Assembly (NCBI RefSeq): GCF_003589595.1
Contig: NW_020654422.1
Location: 15,954,174 to 16,018,173 of the forward strand
Direction of reading: 5' to 3'
DNA length: 64,000 nt
Source of the DNA: Hyposmocoma kahamanoa
Lineage: Eukaryota > Arthropoda > Insecta > Lepidoptera > Cosmopterigidae
Below the pieces are notes generated by a model. It was not told where the DNA came from. It saw only the letters and a program-made list of their open reading frames with translations, and searched no databases. Of the stretch, positions 45,431 to 58,970 are shown piece by piece. A program made the translations under genes and the position numbers. Each line of letters starts with the position of its first letter. The stretch's first letter is position 1.

Positions 45431-46482
45431 TTCCGTCTTCGAATCAGGGTTGATACAGTTACACCACTAAACCAAGACTATGTGGAACACTTCTGTTTTA
45501 AAGTGCCGTGAAATGTCAAAGAGACTCTCAGAGCCTCTACATTTTCGTCGATTTTTCATTACAACATTGAGTTCCAACTATTTAGCTAGACATGGTTTAT
45601 AGGTAAGTAGTATTAAATAATTGTCTTGACTCAAGTACTTATTTCAAAGTAACGTTTTATTTTTTAAATAGTACTTATATCAATTGGCTCGCTAAGAAGA
45701 AGAAAATTATACACATACTTACTTATGACATAGATTTAAAAAATGTCATTTAGTCGTTTGTTCGTTCTACACACTACACGAAACCGAATATAAAGAAACA
45801 TGATCAACCTATTACAAACTATGGTTTAAATGTAATACTAGGTTTAAACCAAGGACGAAATATACACAACTTATTTCTTTAAAAAAAATACAAATGTCGC
45901 ATTCAATGAAAAAAAGGAAATGGATACAAAGTGTACAACAACCGAATACGTAAGGTTACATTTAAAAATGTACTAATACAATAATATATGTGTATACATA
46001 TGAGTAAGTGCTTATACGTACATATTCAATTAATTATATAAATACTCTATATAATAATCATATTACATAATCGATACATATACTCCATTATTAACCTATA
46101 ACCATTCTCAAGTTTGATAAGAAGTTAATAAATAAATACACAAATACTTAAAAGCGGTTAGATATAGGTATATAAAGGTACATAAAGGCTATTCTAACAA
46201 TGAGGAGTAAGGGTCAAGAGTCACTCATAGACGGCGATTGAAAGTTGTCACGAAACAAAATGTACAGTTTTTTATATGACACCTCTCGCAATGTTTATGC
46301 GAAATTATGGGTACGGTATGCCATACCAAACGTGTTTGTTTTGTTTTACAAATCATCATTCGCAGTTGATGAGATGCTATGGACCCTAAAACAAACTGTC
46401 TCAATCTAAATATAATCTATTCTATTAACTTTAATTCTAATCATTATTTTATTTTCATAAATATACAGGTAAGGTACTGTAG

Positions 46483-46710
46483 CATAGGACGTAGCTCAGG
46501 TAGTGTAGCGAGAGATCCTTTAAAATATAAACTGGGAATATCCTCATAAATAAATATTTGTTACGTATTTTACATGGTGTTTTTTGGAGGCTTCTTCTAG
46601 AACTGCCAAGATGTTCTTATTTTTTCTATTCTATTTTTTAAAATACATTCTAAACACAAATCTATATTCATTCAGCCAGCACTTCTACTCATAGAGTAGA
46701 GCCTAGACTA
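46483..46710 (+). repeat. 228-bp direct repeat, left copy
   Basis: It runs from CATAGGACGTAGCTCAGG to GAGTAGAGCCTAGACTA. It differs from the right copy at about 8 of 228 positions with no length change. Confidence 0.85.
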
Positions 46711-47735
46711 CATCCTTCTTCCTCACAACTGATGGGGTGAACATCCCTAGCTATGATAGGCAACTTACATAAGTGATCAGCCCTTACTATAGGTTAGCCA
46801 CACACTGCTCGGAAGCTACTACCTTACCAACAAGCAAACCACCGAGGAGGCTGTGGCTTTAGTTTGCCAAAAACTTATCTAAAAGATCAGACCATGACCA
46901 CATCGAAATCAAACAATTCAAAATATAATTATTTGTTAGCTATCCTAGCTATTTAGGTAACCTATCGAAATCCTAACTCTTTATTTCAGCTATCCTAGCT
47001 TGGCTGAATGTTCCTAACAAATCCTTAAACATCACTACTAGAACGTCCTAAATGCATCACTAAACTATCTTCAACATGCACGCTGCTACGACGATGACAC
47101 AGGCTTGAGCACCCATCGGACGTCCACTGGGGAACATCAATATTGACTAGTCCTCGTCCTGCAGGTATCCACGTTCCACCTAACTGTCTTACTTTCTTTG
47201 AACAAATTAAAACAACACGCAAATTATTCTAACAACAACATTTCCTAACACACATATGATATGGTGATATACCATATGGAGGATTCCTAATAATTAAACA
47301 AATATATTTTCCTTGAATGCAGACAGTTCTTGCTCATCTGGCAGAGAAACCACGAACTATGCACACACACAGGACAATATACCCATCAAATTAAAAAATA
47401 AATAAAAATTGAGTAATATCTATCCAAGTCGGTAGTCCATCTTCTCCTTCCGTCCTTTTAAGTCTGCATTTGCCGGAAAATAACAACTTCCATCAAAATA
47501 TTCATCACAATGTCATCATAGCGTCAGGAAGTCCTGTCCCAAAATAAGGAGCTCATCACCATCATCTTATATACTTGTTCCTCCTTTCTTCAGGGAATTT
47601 TCATTTTTTTTTTTTATTTATAAATTCATATAAAATTTTTTCACAATTGGAATTTTTTTAATTGGAATTTTCCACTATTATTATACATTAAAGACTCGCT
47701 TCTACCATTTATAGGCTTGCCTCCACCATTTGTAA
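46711..47735. other. Unidentified 1.0-kb segment between the 228-bp repeats
   Basis: There is no coding frame of note; the best is a 65-codon minus-strand frame at 47025-47222 with no recognised domain. No tRNA primer-binding site follows the left repeat and no purine tract precedes the right one, so an LTR element is not proven. Confidence 0.4.
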
Positions 47736-47963
47736 CATAGGACGTAACTCAGGTAGTGTAGCGAGAGATCCTTTAAAATATAAACTGGGAATATCTTCAT
47801 AAATAAATATTTATTACGTATTTTACATGTTGTTTTTTGGAGGCTTCTTCTAGAACTGCCAAGATGTTCTTCTTTTTTCTATTCTATTTTTTTAAATACA
47901 TTCTAAACACAAATCTATATTCATTCAGCCAGTACTTCTACTCATAGAGTAGAGCGTAGACTA
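47736..47963 (+). repeat. 228-bp direct repeat, right copy
   Basis: It has the same length and orientation as the left copy, starting CATAGGACGTAACTCAGG. High identity suggests a fairly recent duplication or a pair of long terminal repeats. Confidence 0.85.
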
Positions 47964-48513
47964 TAGTACAATAAAAGCTTAAATACTAGAAAGTAAGACT
48001 AGGATTAAATTATATGAATGAAATTGGGTCTCCGCGGCATGGTGCCCAAGATGCTGGCATCGTTGGCCCTTTGTATTGCTGTGCTAATGCGTTGGGCAAG
48101 GTAGCTACCGGCCCTTGGGTTTCCCAGAAAGTCTATTAGTTTTTTGGATAAAATTTTGTAGAGATGAAGGTTTTCTATTAATTTCGTAAAGTCTGATAAG
48201 AAAATATATAATGGAAGAACCTATTTATCTTCTCATGTAGCAACCCTAAAAGTTTTCTGTGTCAGAGGCACGCGGTGGGCGGTACTGATTTGTGCTCACA
48301 CAAACTCAAAACGGAGAGTTCTCATAGCCAGTTCCTAATTGAAGCTCGCTTCACTGTTTGTGCTAAGAATAATTTTCTGAAATTCTCCTTTACATTCCTA
48401 TACCTTCCTTCATATTTCCACAACTTTAAACTGCGCCTCTTTTTATTTAGTGTTTATTATAATTATATGTTAAACAGTAATGTGATTACTGCCATGTGAA
48501 ATCATTTGGTTCA

Positions 48514-48867
48514 TTATTGATTGCACCAAAAGACCTCAGGGAAATTCTTCATCTTTCGATACCTATGTCGATTAAGATTTTGATATAATGCCTGACGTTT
48601 GATCTTTGGGGAATTTGTCGCTCCCCTAACGAACAATAAAACAGCCTCGTGAACTTCATGAATGGCGATATAATTATAAAGTTTCGTGGTTTTTACAAAA
48701 AACCATGTATCAAACCGGGCAAACAATTTACAATCGCTGACATGACAATTTACGTAACTGTAAACTGTCAAACATTTACGGCAAGTGTGACACTCTCCAT
48801 GGCGACTCTCGTCCAAAGAGACTGCCACAGCCAGCCGGTGATAATAGGCAGCGTCTAAAGCCGCCAC
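48514..48867 (-). other. 117-codon open frame, unrecognised
   Basis: It begins MAALDAAYYHRLAVAVSLDE and has scattered His and Cys (HGECHTCRKC) that do not form a known zinc-finger spacing. The opposite strand is also partly open. No splice signals tie it to NELL. It could be repeat-derived or chance. Confidence 0.2.
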
Positions 48868-49477
48868 AGATCTTTATGTGCAGTTGAAGGCTGGTTAATG
48901 ACTCTATACAATGGGGATATTCTAGGTTATGTATCTAATTGCCGTCCTAAAGTTGTGAGTTTGATGACCGTTTTACTATTATAGAAAATTACCAGTTGCT
49001 AGTTAAGGTATTTGGAACCAACCCATGTTTTATATTATTTATTTATTTATTTTACTTTAATTCAGACAAAGGGGTCCATAAATTGATTATTTACAGTTTT
49101 CTTAGTGGCTATGTTAATAAAAAGAAAAATCATTAACAGAATAATACAAATTTTAAATGATTGTGCTATTTTATTTGAATAGGTTGAACATAAGTAGTAT
49201 AGTTTGAATGCCATATCACAACATAATCAGATTCACAATCCTCAAGAACCAGTTTACGCTAGGTTTTTTATCTAGTTGTTGTCGTATGATAAGAGAATTA
49301 GATGTTTCTTCAGTACTTGCACACTTATGTTTGTATAAAGTGTATTAAATAGGTTAGGTAAAACCAGTGAAGTATATTATTTGTACATTTTAAAGACGGA
49401 CGCTTTCCATCATCCTTAGATTAAAGCGAAAGGGATTATACCATTTGGTATCATTTTCATCACTTGGAGAAAAGGAT

Positions 49478-49703
49478 AAAGGTAAGCGACACGCCTGTCC
49501 ATAACAGTTGCAGTGCACTTAGATGTTTAACTCACAAAGATCTGAGGGGCACTGCCACTGCGGTCTTCTCCCTGTGACATTCCCACAAGTCCCACGTGCC
49601 TGTAGTTACACTAGCACTATTATCCTTCAATACCGGAATGCATAAGTAAGCCAGTACTTTCCTGGACGAACGAACTCTTTGATAAGGAGCTCTACTGCTA
49701 CCA
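49478..49703 (-). repeat. Family A element lacking its 3' end
   Basis: It starts inside the element at GGTAAGCGACACGCCTGTCC and reaches GGAGCTCTACTGCTACC. The hairpin arms (about 49510-49562) are visible with a few mismatches. Confidence 0.72.
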
Positions 49704-52700
49704 AATATCTGCTTGTGTCACGGGCGAGTACACAACACAAAACAATTGATTTTGCCTAAATTATTTTACCCATTAATACAAATAAGTACTGATAACTACA
49801 TCCGTATAAATACTTACACAAATGCTGCAATAATATTAAATATATATGTTTCGTTTCCAGTAATGAAACCCAGAAAATTGTTTATCTATGTCGTTTATCT
49901 TCGTAGCCTCGTTGCCTACGCCGCTACGATGTAGTAGACTACGTGACCGCATTTCTTGTGATACATTATTCTGTCTACGACAAGCTACGTGTGTGTAGCT
50001 ACGCCAAGATTTCTAACCTTCACCTATGGGCTATATTTCTTAGAGAACATCGTTTTATGTCAGTCAATTTCATGTTTTAGTTGTTGAAACTCACCGTGAA
50101 GACGATTTTTGAAATGCAAAACAAGTCGCTTGCGGCTAGTTGATTATTGAATTATATTGACTGAAAAATCGATATATTCGGAAATGATTTTAAATCCCAA
50201 AATGTTCATCTTTTCATAATGAGTATAAATTCAGAATAGATTTTTACTACTAACAAATTACTAGACCACGTAGACATTACAGGTAGAACGATGAATGAAT
50301 CTGGGTATCATCTTAGTTTTCCGGAATTCTCTACTCCATAGTTCATATCGATTGTGTCTGAATGTAGGCCACTTGCGTTATAGCTCATAAATACTCATTT
50401 GCTATGGGAAACAATAAGGAAAATTCCTAAAGAAGGGGCTCTCTAACGCCATTAATTATTAATAAATAGCGGCCAATAAGGGCTTTATTTAGGTAATAAA
50501 TTTGGAATATATGAATATGATTTTAGATTATTTGTTCTCGACGTTCTCGATAGGGAAACTGATATTTGATACTGATTAGAAAATTATCGTTCAGATAATT
50601 CATAACTGACGTCTAAAACAATTTATATTGCCAAGTATGTATGTATTATGATAATTGTTAGGCAGATGTCGAATGCGCCGATATTTCTATGTATAATAAA
50701 CAATAAATATTGACATTTTCTCTTTCTACACAGTTTATTTACTTTTTAAGTAAATGGACTTACTCTTGACCACTACCTGCTAGCCCTGAAGCAAATAAAT
50801 AAGTCGCACCTTAAAGACGCTCAGGCTTTATGTGCTCAGAAATGTAGTCGCAGGCAAGGCATTCCATTTCTGGGCTGAGCGCGTAATAAAAGACGAAAAA
50901 CGCTAGTACGCCAGAAGGGAATATCAACTAAGTAAGGATAATATCCCGCCGTACGTCTGGATAATAAAAGGGGGGCAGTCCGAATGAGCTGATGGAGTTC
51001 TTGGGCACACTCACCGAAGTGTTGTGACGTTGCAACCTCTTTCATCGCCTTTTACCAACCTTGTCTCTGGTTCCTGGCCATCTACTTTAAAATTTTGAAT
51101 CGTTCTTAAATTCATTTTTCTTCTCTACTTTTCTTCCTTCCATCGCCACTAAAACGTAGTGGTTATATGCTCAGTGATCGCCACTCTCCACTAAATTTCC
51201 GAAGTGAGCACACGTGCTCGACTTAACATAAAATTCTGACCTGTTAAATCATGTAACAGCTTGTAAAGTGTGTATTTGTAGTACCATTGAAAATGGGTAG
51301 CATTTAACAGCTCACCAAAAAAGCAAGTTTTTTCACAACCATGTATGCCACTTCCCCAACAAAAGTACTGATTGCACGTCAAAATATGTACATCAAAAGA
51401 AAATTTTGCATTATGTACTAAACTTAATGCATAACATTTTATCGCAATACATATCAATCATCTAAATATATATCTAATATTTCTGGCATACAACAAATTT
51501 ATGAACACAAATTTATGAGAAAAAAAACATACTTATTTCACTAAAAGGTACATCAGTCTATCGGAATGAAACACCATTTTATTTGACACATATGTCTAAT
51601 TGTACAATTTGTCCAAAACAATAAGATCAACAAATAAAAATGAAAATTGCACACAAACATTGCAATAAAGTATAATGCTTGAAAATAGTAGTATTTTTTG
51701 TATTTGCAAGTAAAGGTTCAATTTAGTTCCAATGTTATTAATTGCTTACAAGAAAATCAGCTCCAAAGCTTAAAATAAAAGAAGTAGAAAATAATTTAAA
51801 AAAATTAAAATAACATTTACTAACTTTTGCCCAGCAGTGGGACATAATAGAAAACTTATTGAATTATTAATGCGGGTCTTGCTTTCGCAGGACGTCCACG
51901 TTACCTTTTCTGTCCGATTAGAACATTTTTGGCGTCTGCTGGTGGTACCACATACACGAGCCGGATCACGAGCCCTACAACATGACTGTTTGCATTTATA
52001 GTTTTTGAAAAAACGAAGGCAGTTTCATTTGCACAGCGTTCTAGCTTGTTATTTATTCGGGCTTATTGTACCAGACTCAAGGTTGTATGCGAAAGAAATA
52101 AAATGTCCCGATTATATTCAGTAAATTGGATGACATTTTTTAAATAATGTTATGCAATTTGTGTTATTCGTTATATCATAAATATTTTTGTTTGTTGTAC
52201 GTGATTCATTGTATAAACGAAGATAATTTGTGGAGCAACTTATGAGAATAATTGCGGTAATTTTGTTAAAAGAATTGTTATTGCGTTTAGAGTTAAGTTA
52301 AATTGATGTGCAATCAGTAATGAACATAATTCTGTATGTTTTAAGTTTTTTGATATGCACTTAAATATTTCCCAATAAAAATCATGCAACCGAACTGCTT
52401 ATAAAGCATATTATTTCTAGAAATTACTGGCCCTTTCGGGTAAATTCCTTTTTACCATAATCTCTGTTTAAGTAGGGAGTGTTTTTATACGATTGTACCT
52501 GTTTTTATATCATAACGTTTTGTTACAGCCTTTACGCCTTTACTTTACCTGTTCTTTTCCCTTCCTGTACTCTTTCTTTATTTCTACAATGAAATTCGTC
52601 CATCCGAGCGACCCAGTTTTGGATTTACCATTACGCGAGACCCGCGTGATAGTATATTCTGTAGAAAACCAACAGACAGGCAACTCTGCGTCTGTGGGTT

Positions 52701-52895
52701 AAACTGCGAAGTTTAGATTCGAGCTTATCGTCGCCAATAAGAGTCTGCATTCAACCGACTCAGGACCCTCTAGTTAATATTTCGCTGAGCCATCCCCATT
52801 TAATTTCTTTGTCAGAATATTTCTAGCGTAATATTCAACCATGCGCGTTGTACTATTGTAATGTTAATTAACGCAGATTGTCTATATTGTTCCAG

Positions 52896-53003
52896 CCACC
52901 GAGCTAGATTTGCTAGGCGCATTGTCGCTGCACAACACGTCCCGCGTCGGGGTGAGCACCGCGCCGGGAATGCAGCCGCAGCGGACTGCTTATGCCCTCG
53001 ATG
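52896..53003 (+). CDS. Nell: NELL-type secreted protein, exon 2
   Basis: The acceptor is TATTGTTCCAG|CCACC and the donor CTCGATG|gtaagt; the exon is 108 bases, phase 1 on both sides. The peptide TELDLLGALSLHNTSRVG, followed by VSTAPGMQ, matches the start of mature NELL proteins, which begin TELDL with a conserved Asn-X-Ser/Thr and G(V)xQVxGMH. The HNTS sequon may be glycosylated. This segment precedes the laminin-G/thrombospondin-like domain. Confidence 0.85.
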
Positions 53004-53084
53004 GTAAGTCGACCTGAAACCTACTGCTTGGAAACGAGAGCACAACTGCGGGACGTTTATAGTTTGATGATGATGAAGTCAAAG

Positions 53085-53430
53085 TCAAAGAGTAATTTAT
53101 TCCATAAGTAAAATAAATTTATAAATTTGAAAACGTAATTTTTACGAGCAAGAAACTCTAGGGATTGCTCTTTTCAAATAAACTTAAATGCTATGGGATA
53201 CTGGACTTTGAATCAAATTTGTGTGGAATCTAATCTATAGTACAATAAATTTCCACACGTCTTTATCTACCACCTAGTTTTCAATTTTGTAATATGACTA
53301 TTCAATTAAAATACTTATTGTAAAAACGTATACAGTTCCTCATGAACGGATCGTTTACTTTAGTTAAACGAAATCGTGGTAGTTGATTGTGTTTTAACTT
53401 AGTTCTAAAGTTAACATTATGTTACATATG
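53085..53430. repeat. Family F dispersed repeat, copy 2
   Basis: It matches 33195-33640 in order and orientation, starting AAGTCAAAGTCAAAGAG and reaching CGAAATCGTGGTAGTTGA. It begins about 80 bases after NELL exon 2. Confidence 0.6.
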
Positions 53431-53491
53431 TATGACCAAAGAAATAAATATTAGACATCACATACCTAGTCTGATCGCAAAGTAAGTATCA

Positions 53492-53648
53492 ACTTACGTC
53501 TAGAGTAGAGTGACGGGCGCAGTAGCTGTGCCCATAAGATCTTTACGATTTAAAGCGCTGGATGGCACTGCAACTGTTATGGATAGGCGTGTCGCTTATC
53601 ATTAGGTGCACGATGTGTTCGTCCTGTCAATTGGTATTATAAAAAAAA
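53492..53648 (+). repeat. Family A fragment (3' half)
   Basis: It starts at CTTACGTCTAGAGTAG and includes the full hairpin region (about 53518-53572), the GTTCGTCCTGTCAATTGG end and an A run. Confidence 0.72.
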
Positions 53649-54708
53649 TTAAAGTTTCCGACCTCAGAGATTGTGACACCAAGAAAACCGGTGGGCAAGC
53701 CACTCGACATTGGAGCTCGTCATAATGACTGACCAGTAACACTATTTGTTATGGTTGCATCGGTTGAACAGGAGAAAATAGAGAATATGCTGTAAATATT
53801 CTCATTTAAGCGAATAGCAAAAAATAAACGAATGTCGGCTCAAGCTTGAATGATGTCGCTTTCTACTTTAAAAATGCCTTAAATATTACGTTAAGTACTA
53901 TAAATACTGCCAAGTGGTTGGAATTCAAGTCTAGCAATGTGAAAACGACAACATGCACAAAAGTAATTCAACTTGAAATGCTAGTCATAAAAAAAATCGT
54001 ATCTCTTAATGGATTGTGAATATGGCGGCAATCGGAAGGTGCAATCTATTTGATGTGCATTGCCATTTGTCCATTAGTGCAGCAGGCATCGAAGGTGGAC
54101 GTCGTCCGAGCCACGCCTCTTTATTTTGTAATGTGTCTACTTGAGTAAAAAGTCGCGATTCTTCGTTATAATCATATACATATATTATGTACTAGAAGCT
54201 AATTAGACGACATTTTTAATTATTATTTTAATCAAAATATTTTTAGTTTGTAGGATTATTATATTTATTTGTGTATTGATGTGGTAATTAATATAATTAG
54301 TGGTGTCAGACACACTAATATTAGCTACGAACTTTATAAATTGTATAATTCTTATGTTCGTTACACTCATTTACTTATTTACTTTGTACGCCTTAAGGCG
54401 CAGCATAGAGGGTCACCATAAATTTATTTATAACCATGTATTTTAATGTATCTACTGTAACCTATGTTGACGAATAAATATATTTCAATTTAAAATTTGA
54501 ACATTATGTATACCGTCGGTGTCAGTCGGTTGGTCGTACTCTTTTAAAATTCAATTTTGGTTTCAATTAAGTTTAAGTTTTAAAATTTAATTTAAAAAAG
54601 GACGTAAATATTTTAAAACAGTCATGAAAAAATTAGAAAATCACCCTTTTGAAAAATATTTCGCATCGTCCATTTTTAAACACCGACGATACAAAACACC
54701 ATGATACC

Positions 54709-54787
54709 ATACTGCCCTCGTAACGGAAAAACAACTATGCATACTTTATACAGCAGGTGTGCCTTTTTCGTTCTGAGGGCAGCATAT
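54709..54787. repeat. Hairpin with 27-29-base arms
   Basis: The left arm 54709-54735 (ATACTGCCCTCGTAACGG, then AAAAAC) pairs with 54759-54787 with two small bulges and a few mismatches, leaving a 23-base loop. It is directly followed by a TATATATAG run. It has pre-miRNA-like size, but may be a short fold-back element. Confidence 0.6.
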
Positions 54788-55229
54788 ATATAGTATAGTA
54801 TTGCTCTGTTTCCAAAGTAAGTAACTAAAGCATTTGTGTTATGGAAATCGGAAATAACGACGGTACTACAAATACCCAGATTCGAGACAATATAGAAATG
54901 TTAGTATTCTATCTATGGTTATTCTACATTAACCCGACCGGGGATCAAGCACGGGACTTTAAAGATAACGACACCATAAAAATCGACGTGCAAGCCACTC
55001 GGCCATGGAGGTCGTCAAATAACTATAGAATCATAGAATTTTTAATAGTATACTTCAGGTGTCGTTGCTGTTAAATTATGTTAGTTCAAGAAAACTATTC
55101 GCTTTATAACAACAACCTAATATGATAAATTTCTTTTAAAGAAATTGTTTTGTTTCTTTTATTTTTAAATCCAAAACAGTAATATTGTAATATCGTTACT
55201 ATGAAACAAATGATTCTAATTTACTCTAT

Positions 55230-55510
55230 CTTATTTTATGATACCAAGTGACAGAAGAAACATGCCTGTCCATAACAGTTGCAGTGCCACTCAAAGCTTT
55301 AAATCGCAAAAATCTGAGCGGCACTGCCACTCACACGCCTACCATCCTGAAACACAAATTAGCAAGTCCCATGTGCCTGTTATTTCACCAGCACCCTTAA
55401 CCTTCAAAACCGGAACGCAGATATACTCACAATACTGCTCAGTGGCAGGAATAGGTAAGATGACAGTACTTCCCTGGACGAACTCTTTCACAAGCAGCTC
55501 TACTGCTACT
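55230..55510 (-). repeat. Family A element, near full length
   Basis: It opens TTTTATGATACCAAGTGACAG and ends AGCAGCTCTACTGCTACT. The hairpin arms lie at about 55279-55327. The CACGACTTGT segment is deleted. Confidence 0.75.
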
Positions 55511-56735
55511 ATATACTATCTATTACTATCAATTTTCTTCTGTGAAACGTGAGTAGAAAGCATTAGAAGTCTGTGCACAAGCTTATCCAGGACCATAGTT
55601 GAACAAACTCTTTTAGTTAGCATAACACTAAGAAAAGTATTCTGTGGTTTACTTATAGAGTACAATAAGCCCCTAAAGTAATAAAAAATGATGACTGTCT
55701 ATTCTTGATTCGAATAGCATTACACAGAAGTATATTGATCGCACTTCCGAAGGCTGTCGAAGAGACGCGTATCTATTGTGTTGCCCCATCCACTTTTTGG
55801 CATTTTGCAATTTCACTTTGAAACATGAAGACATTGCGGCGGAAGGAAATGGTTCGTGCTTCAATAGAAATGGTGCTATTAGCAGGGGCCTGGATAAAAG
55901 GTTTATTATTGAAATGGACTTTACAATTTTGGGTATAAACAATACAGAGAGATTTCGACATTAATATTCATCGAAGGAATACATAAATACTTAGTATACA
56001 GCCAATAAACTACGTAATAAATAGAACACCATTTGCTAAATCGGCAATAGGCGATTAGGGTTGATCCACTGCGGCACCTATATTTGTTAGCCGATTGCAG
56101 GGTCCCTCTTCCAATCGGCTATTATCGGCAACGAGCGGTAATCCACCAGTAAATGCCTGTAATCCCTCAATGCGGAGAGTGATTAAGTCGCCTCGGGATT
56201 CGACCAAATTCTAGCACTTTTTATATAGGGCTGGCACTTTTACTTTACATTTCTAGGAACGAGCTACATTATAAGACACGTAGACTTTTTACCATTATAT
56301 GTATCAATTTATAAGTATTAACACGATCGTATGTACGTTTTTATCTTTACGATGAATATTTACTTTACTCAATTTAAACGTAATATGGCTCATTTTATTA
56401 CATTTAATTAATTAAGATCGTTCTTGTTAGTTATGTTATTCGATACTTCAATAGAATCCCCTCGAAAGGCGTGTGTTACGCCGATCGTTATTCATTTGAT
56501 ATAATCTATATTGGTTTGATCACGCTAATTCGGTTCAGATTTCACGGCAACCCTATCGATTAGGGGACCTGCTGCAATGTCGCGTTTCACTTAACACGTA
56601 AAGTAATCCGCACCATTAGGCGAGTTGCGTACACTAGCGTAATTGTCGAAGGGTGTTCGCCCTAATTTGTGGGGTCTGACAATACATATGGGGACATTTT
56701 GTCTCCTTGTTTAGTGTCAAACGTCAAATGCAGCG

Positions 56736-56990
56736 TTTTTTTTTTAATATCAAGTGACGAACAAGTTGTGCGCCTGATAGTAAACAACACGCCTATCCTT
56801 GACAGCTACAGTGCAACAGAGTCTTAAATCGCAAAGAACTGTGGGGCATTGTCACTGCACCCGTCACCATGAGCCTGTGATTTTGCCACCAGCACCCCCA
56901 CCCTTTAAAATCTAAACGGAGCAAAGCTCACTGCTTGAAGACAGAAATAGGTAAGGTGGCAGTACTTCCCTGGACCAACTCTTTCACATC
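56736..56990 (-). repeat. Family A element, near full length
   Basis: It begins with a run of ten T followed by AATATCAAGTGACGAAC, and loses homology after GGACCAACTCTTTCACATCG, so the GAGCTC end is missing. The hairpin is diverged. Confidence 0.73.
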
Positions 56991-58764
56991 GCACGAAACA
57001 TTGAAGCTTACATAATTGAAAACCACTAGAATAAAAGGAAAACCGATAAACTATAGAAAGATTTTTATTAAGAAATATGCAAATTGCAAATTGTTTAAAA
57101 ATATGAGGAACATAAACTTAGAGTGTTTGCATTTTTGTGTTGTTTTAGTATTCCAGCAGTAAAAATCTGTATTTATCAAACCACGATGTTTTAGTGGACG
57201 GAATCCATACAAACTCAAACCAAAGAGGCCAAACTCTACATAACGACAGCATTCTTTAAACACACCATATGACTATGTACAAGTTTAAGTTGAAGTCTTT
57301 AACAAATAATTTCTTATATTACCGAGATAACATAGGTGCAAACCGTAAGTATATCGCACTGTATTAACGACATTGTATTAACTAAAAAAGTGTATTTTTC
57401 AGAATCGATGGACAATGAATTAGTCCTTCCAATGAAAAATTATTAAAATTTATGAATAGAACATCTAAAAAATTTCTTACTTGCTATATGTTTAAAAATA
57501 AAAGGGGAAATAGAACTTTATATTTATTTATTTAAGCCACACTTAAACTATCTATACAGCTGATTACCCAATGCGATAATTTAGACAATATGATTAATAT
57601 TTACAAATAGATTATTGAGTTTAAACTGATTTGTTCCGAGCTAGCTCACAAAAGGTTTGTCTCACTTTGAGTTAATTAGATATTTTTTTTATTGTTTCTT
57701 AAAATATTCTAAGGACGGTTTTATTGACGTGTAGAGGATCACATTTTGTGTTTTGAAATGGTCTAATCTTGAATTTGACAAATTTTGAGTTACAACTATT
57801 GAAATGGCAATGCGATATAAGTTAGAGATGCTTTGTGAAAATTTGTAACATAATTTCCGGATTAAATGTATAAAAACAAAGAAGTTTCTCTTTCTTGTTC
57901 CAAAAATATATTTTTAACAATTTTGCAAATTTTTATACATCGCAAATCTAATAATCACCAGCGAAGTAATCCCGTATCTCACATTTTATACCAAATCAAG
58001 TAAGCTCTTTAGTGACAAGTGACGATCATGCAATGGCAAACTAATATCACAATACACAGTTTGTCACAAATGTCTAATACAGGCGAGGACAGTTTACAAA
58101 TGGGTTAACAATTTACACGGCTGTCAAGCGTGGTGTGCGATTGTCAGCTCTTGTATGCTATGCTAAGCCATTCCACCATACCATAAATATTAAGCAATAA
58201 TATGTCCGCAACACGTCTCTGCTTTGAATTGCATCATTATTCAGAAGCAATGTGGCATGGAAGAGGTCAGCAATGATAAAATAATGAAATTATAGTACAG
58301 ATTACGGTCATCTTTTATAACGGGCATATTAAAAATGAAGTTAAATCTGGTATTTTAGATTCGTAAAGTATTCAATTCGTAGTACAGCAAATAGAGTTTC
58401 ACCATTCTTATTTCACACCTTTCAATAGGGGAAATTGAGAGTATAAATACAACCAAAACAAATACCATATCGCAATATTCGAACAAAAGTGTCATGTGTG
58501 CTAAAGTCATAAATGATTTCCAATAAATACGCTCACCACGGGACGCCCCACTGCTGGGAGACGCCGATGGAACTGTTTGTACAGAACCACGCAAATATTG
58601 ACTCGCGAATCCGCGTTCTGGAGGGTGATTTAATTAAATCGTCGCTTTCAAGCTTTATTCGTTTAAAATATTCCATTTATTTCGTACTGGAATTTAACGT
58701 TGAAGTGTAAGCAAAACTTTCATACAACTTTTCAGTCATTAATCAAAGTCAAACAATCTCAGTA

Positions 58765-58970
58765 CAGAGTACCCTAGTTTGCCACCCTTAGAGGTGGGAT
58801 ATTTTCTTTAAATTAAAATGGGATCACTATTGAGGTACCCGCTTTCCAACAAAAAAGAAATCATCGAAATCACTTCACAAATACGCCTGTCTAGTTATCG
58901 CGTAACACAGATACAAAAAAAAATACAGTCTATAACCTCCTCCCTTTTTTGAAGTCGGTTTAAAATAATG
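58765..58970 (+). repeat. Family D repeat, 5' truncated
   Basis: It begins at AGTTTGCCACCCTTAGAGG and ends TTTTTTGAAGTCGGTTTAAAA. The left inverted terminus is missing. Confidence 0.62.

Larger units (their letters stand above)
18954..52895 (+). other. NELL intron 1, about 33.9 kb, repeat-rich
   Basis: The intron runs from GTAAGTA to TATTGTTCCAG. Repeats in it are listed separately. I see no gene or clear structure at 20147-21543, 23024-23944, 25240-26080, 26893-27517, 30258-30925, 35217-36451, 37426-38872, 38978-39549, 39726-41142, 41359-42466, 42827-44143, 44621-45370, 45431-46482, 47964-48513, 48868-49477 or 49704-52895. Small open frames there lack domains and splice context. No other NELL exon is apparent inside. 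Confidence 0.7.

Noticed and set aside
46483..47963. Formal call as an LTR retrotransposon
   Set aside because: No primer-binding site, purine tract, TG/CA ends or coding sequence could be seen; left as direct repeats.
50836..51045. 69-codon minus-strand frame, possibly from a retroelement
   Set aside because: It resembles nothing I can name with certainty and has no catalytic motif.
51826..51850. CCCAGCAGTGGGACATAATA, like the 3' tail of RTE-type elements (also near 44333 and 58545)
   Set aside because: Only about 20 bases match in each case, too short to support an element.
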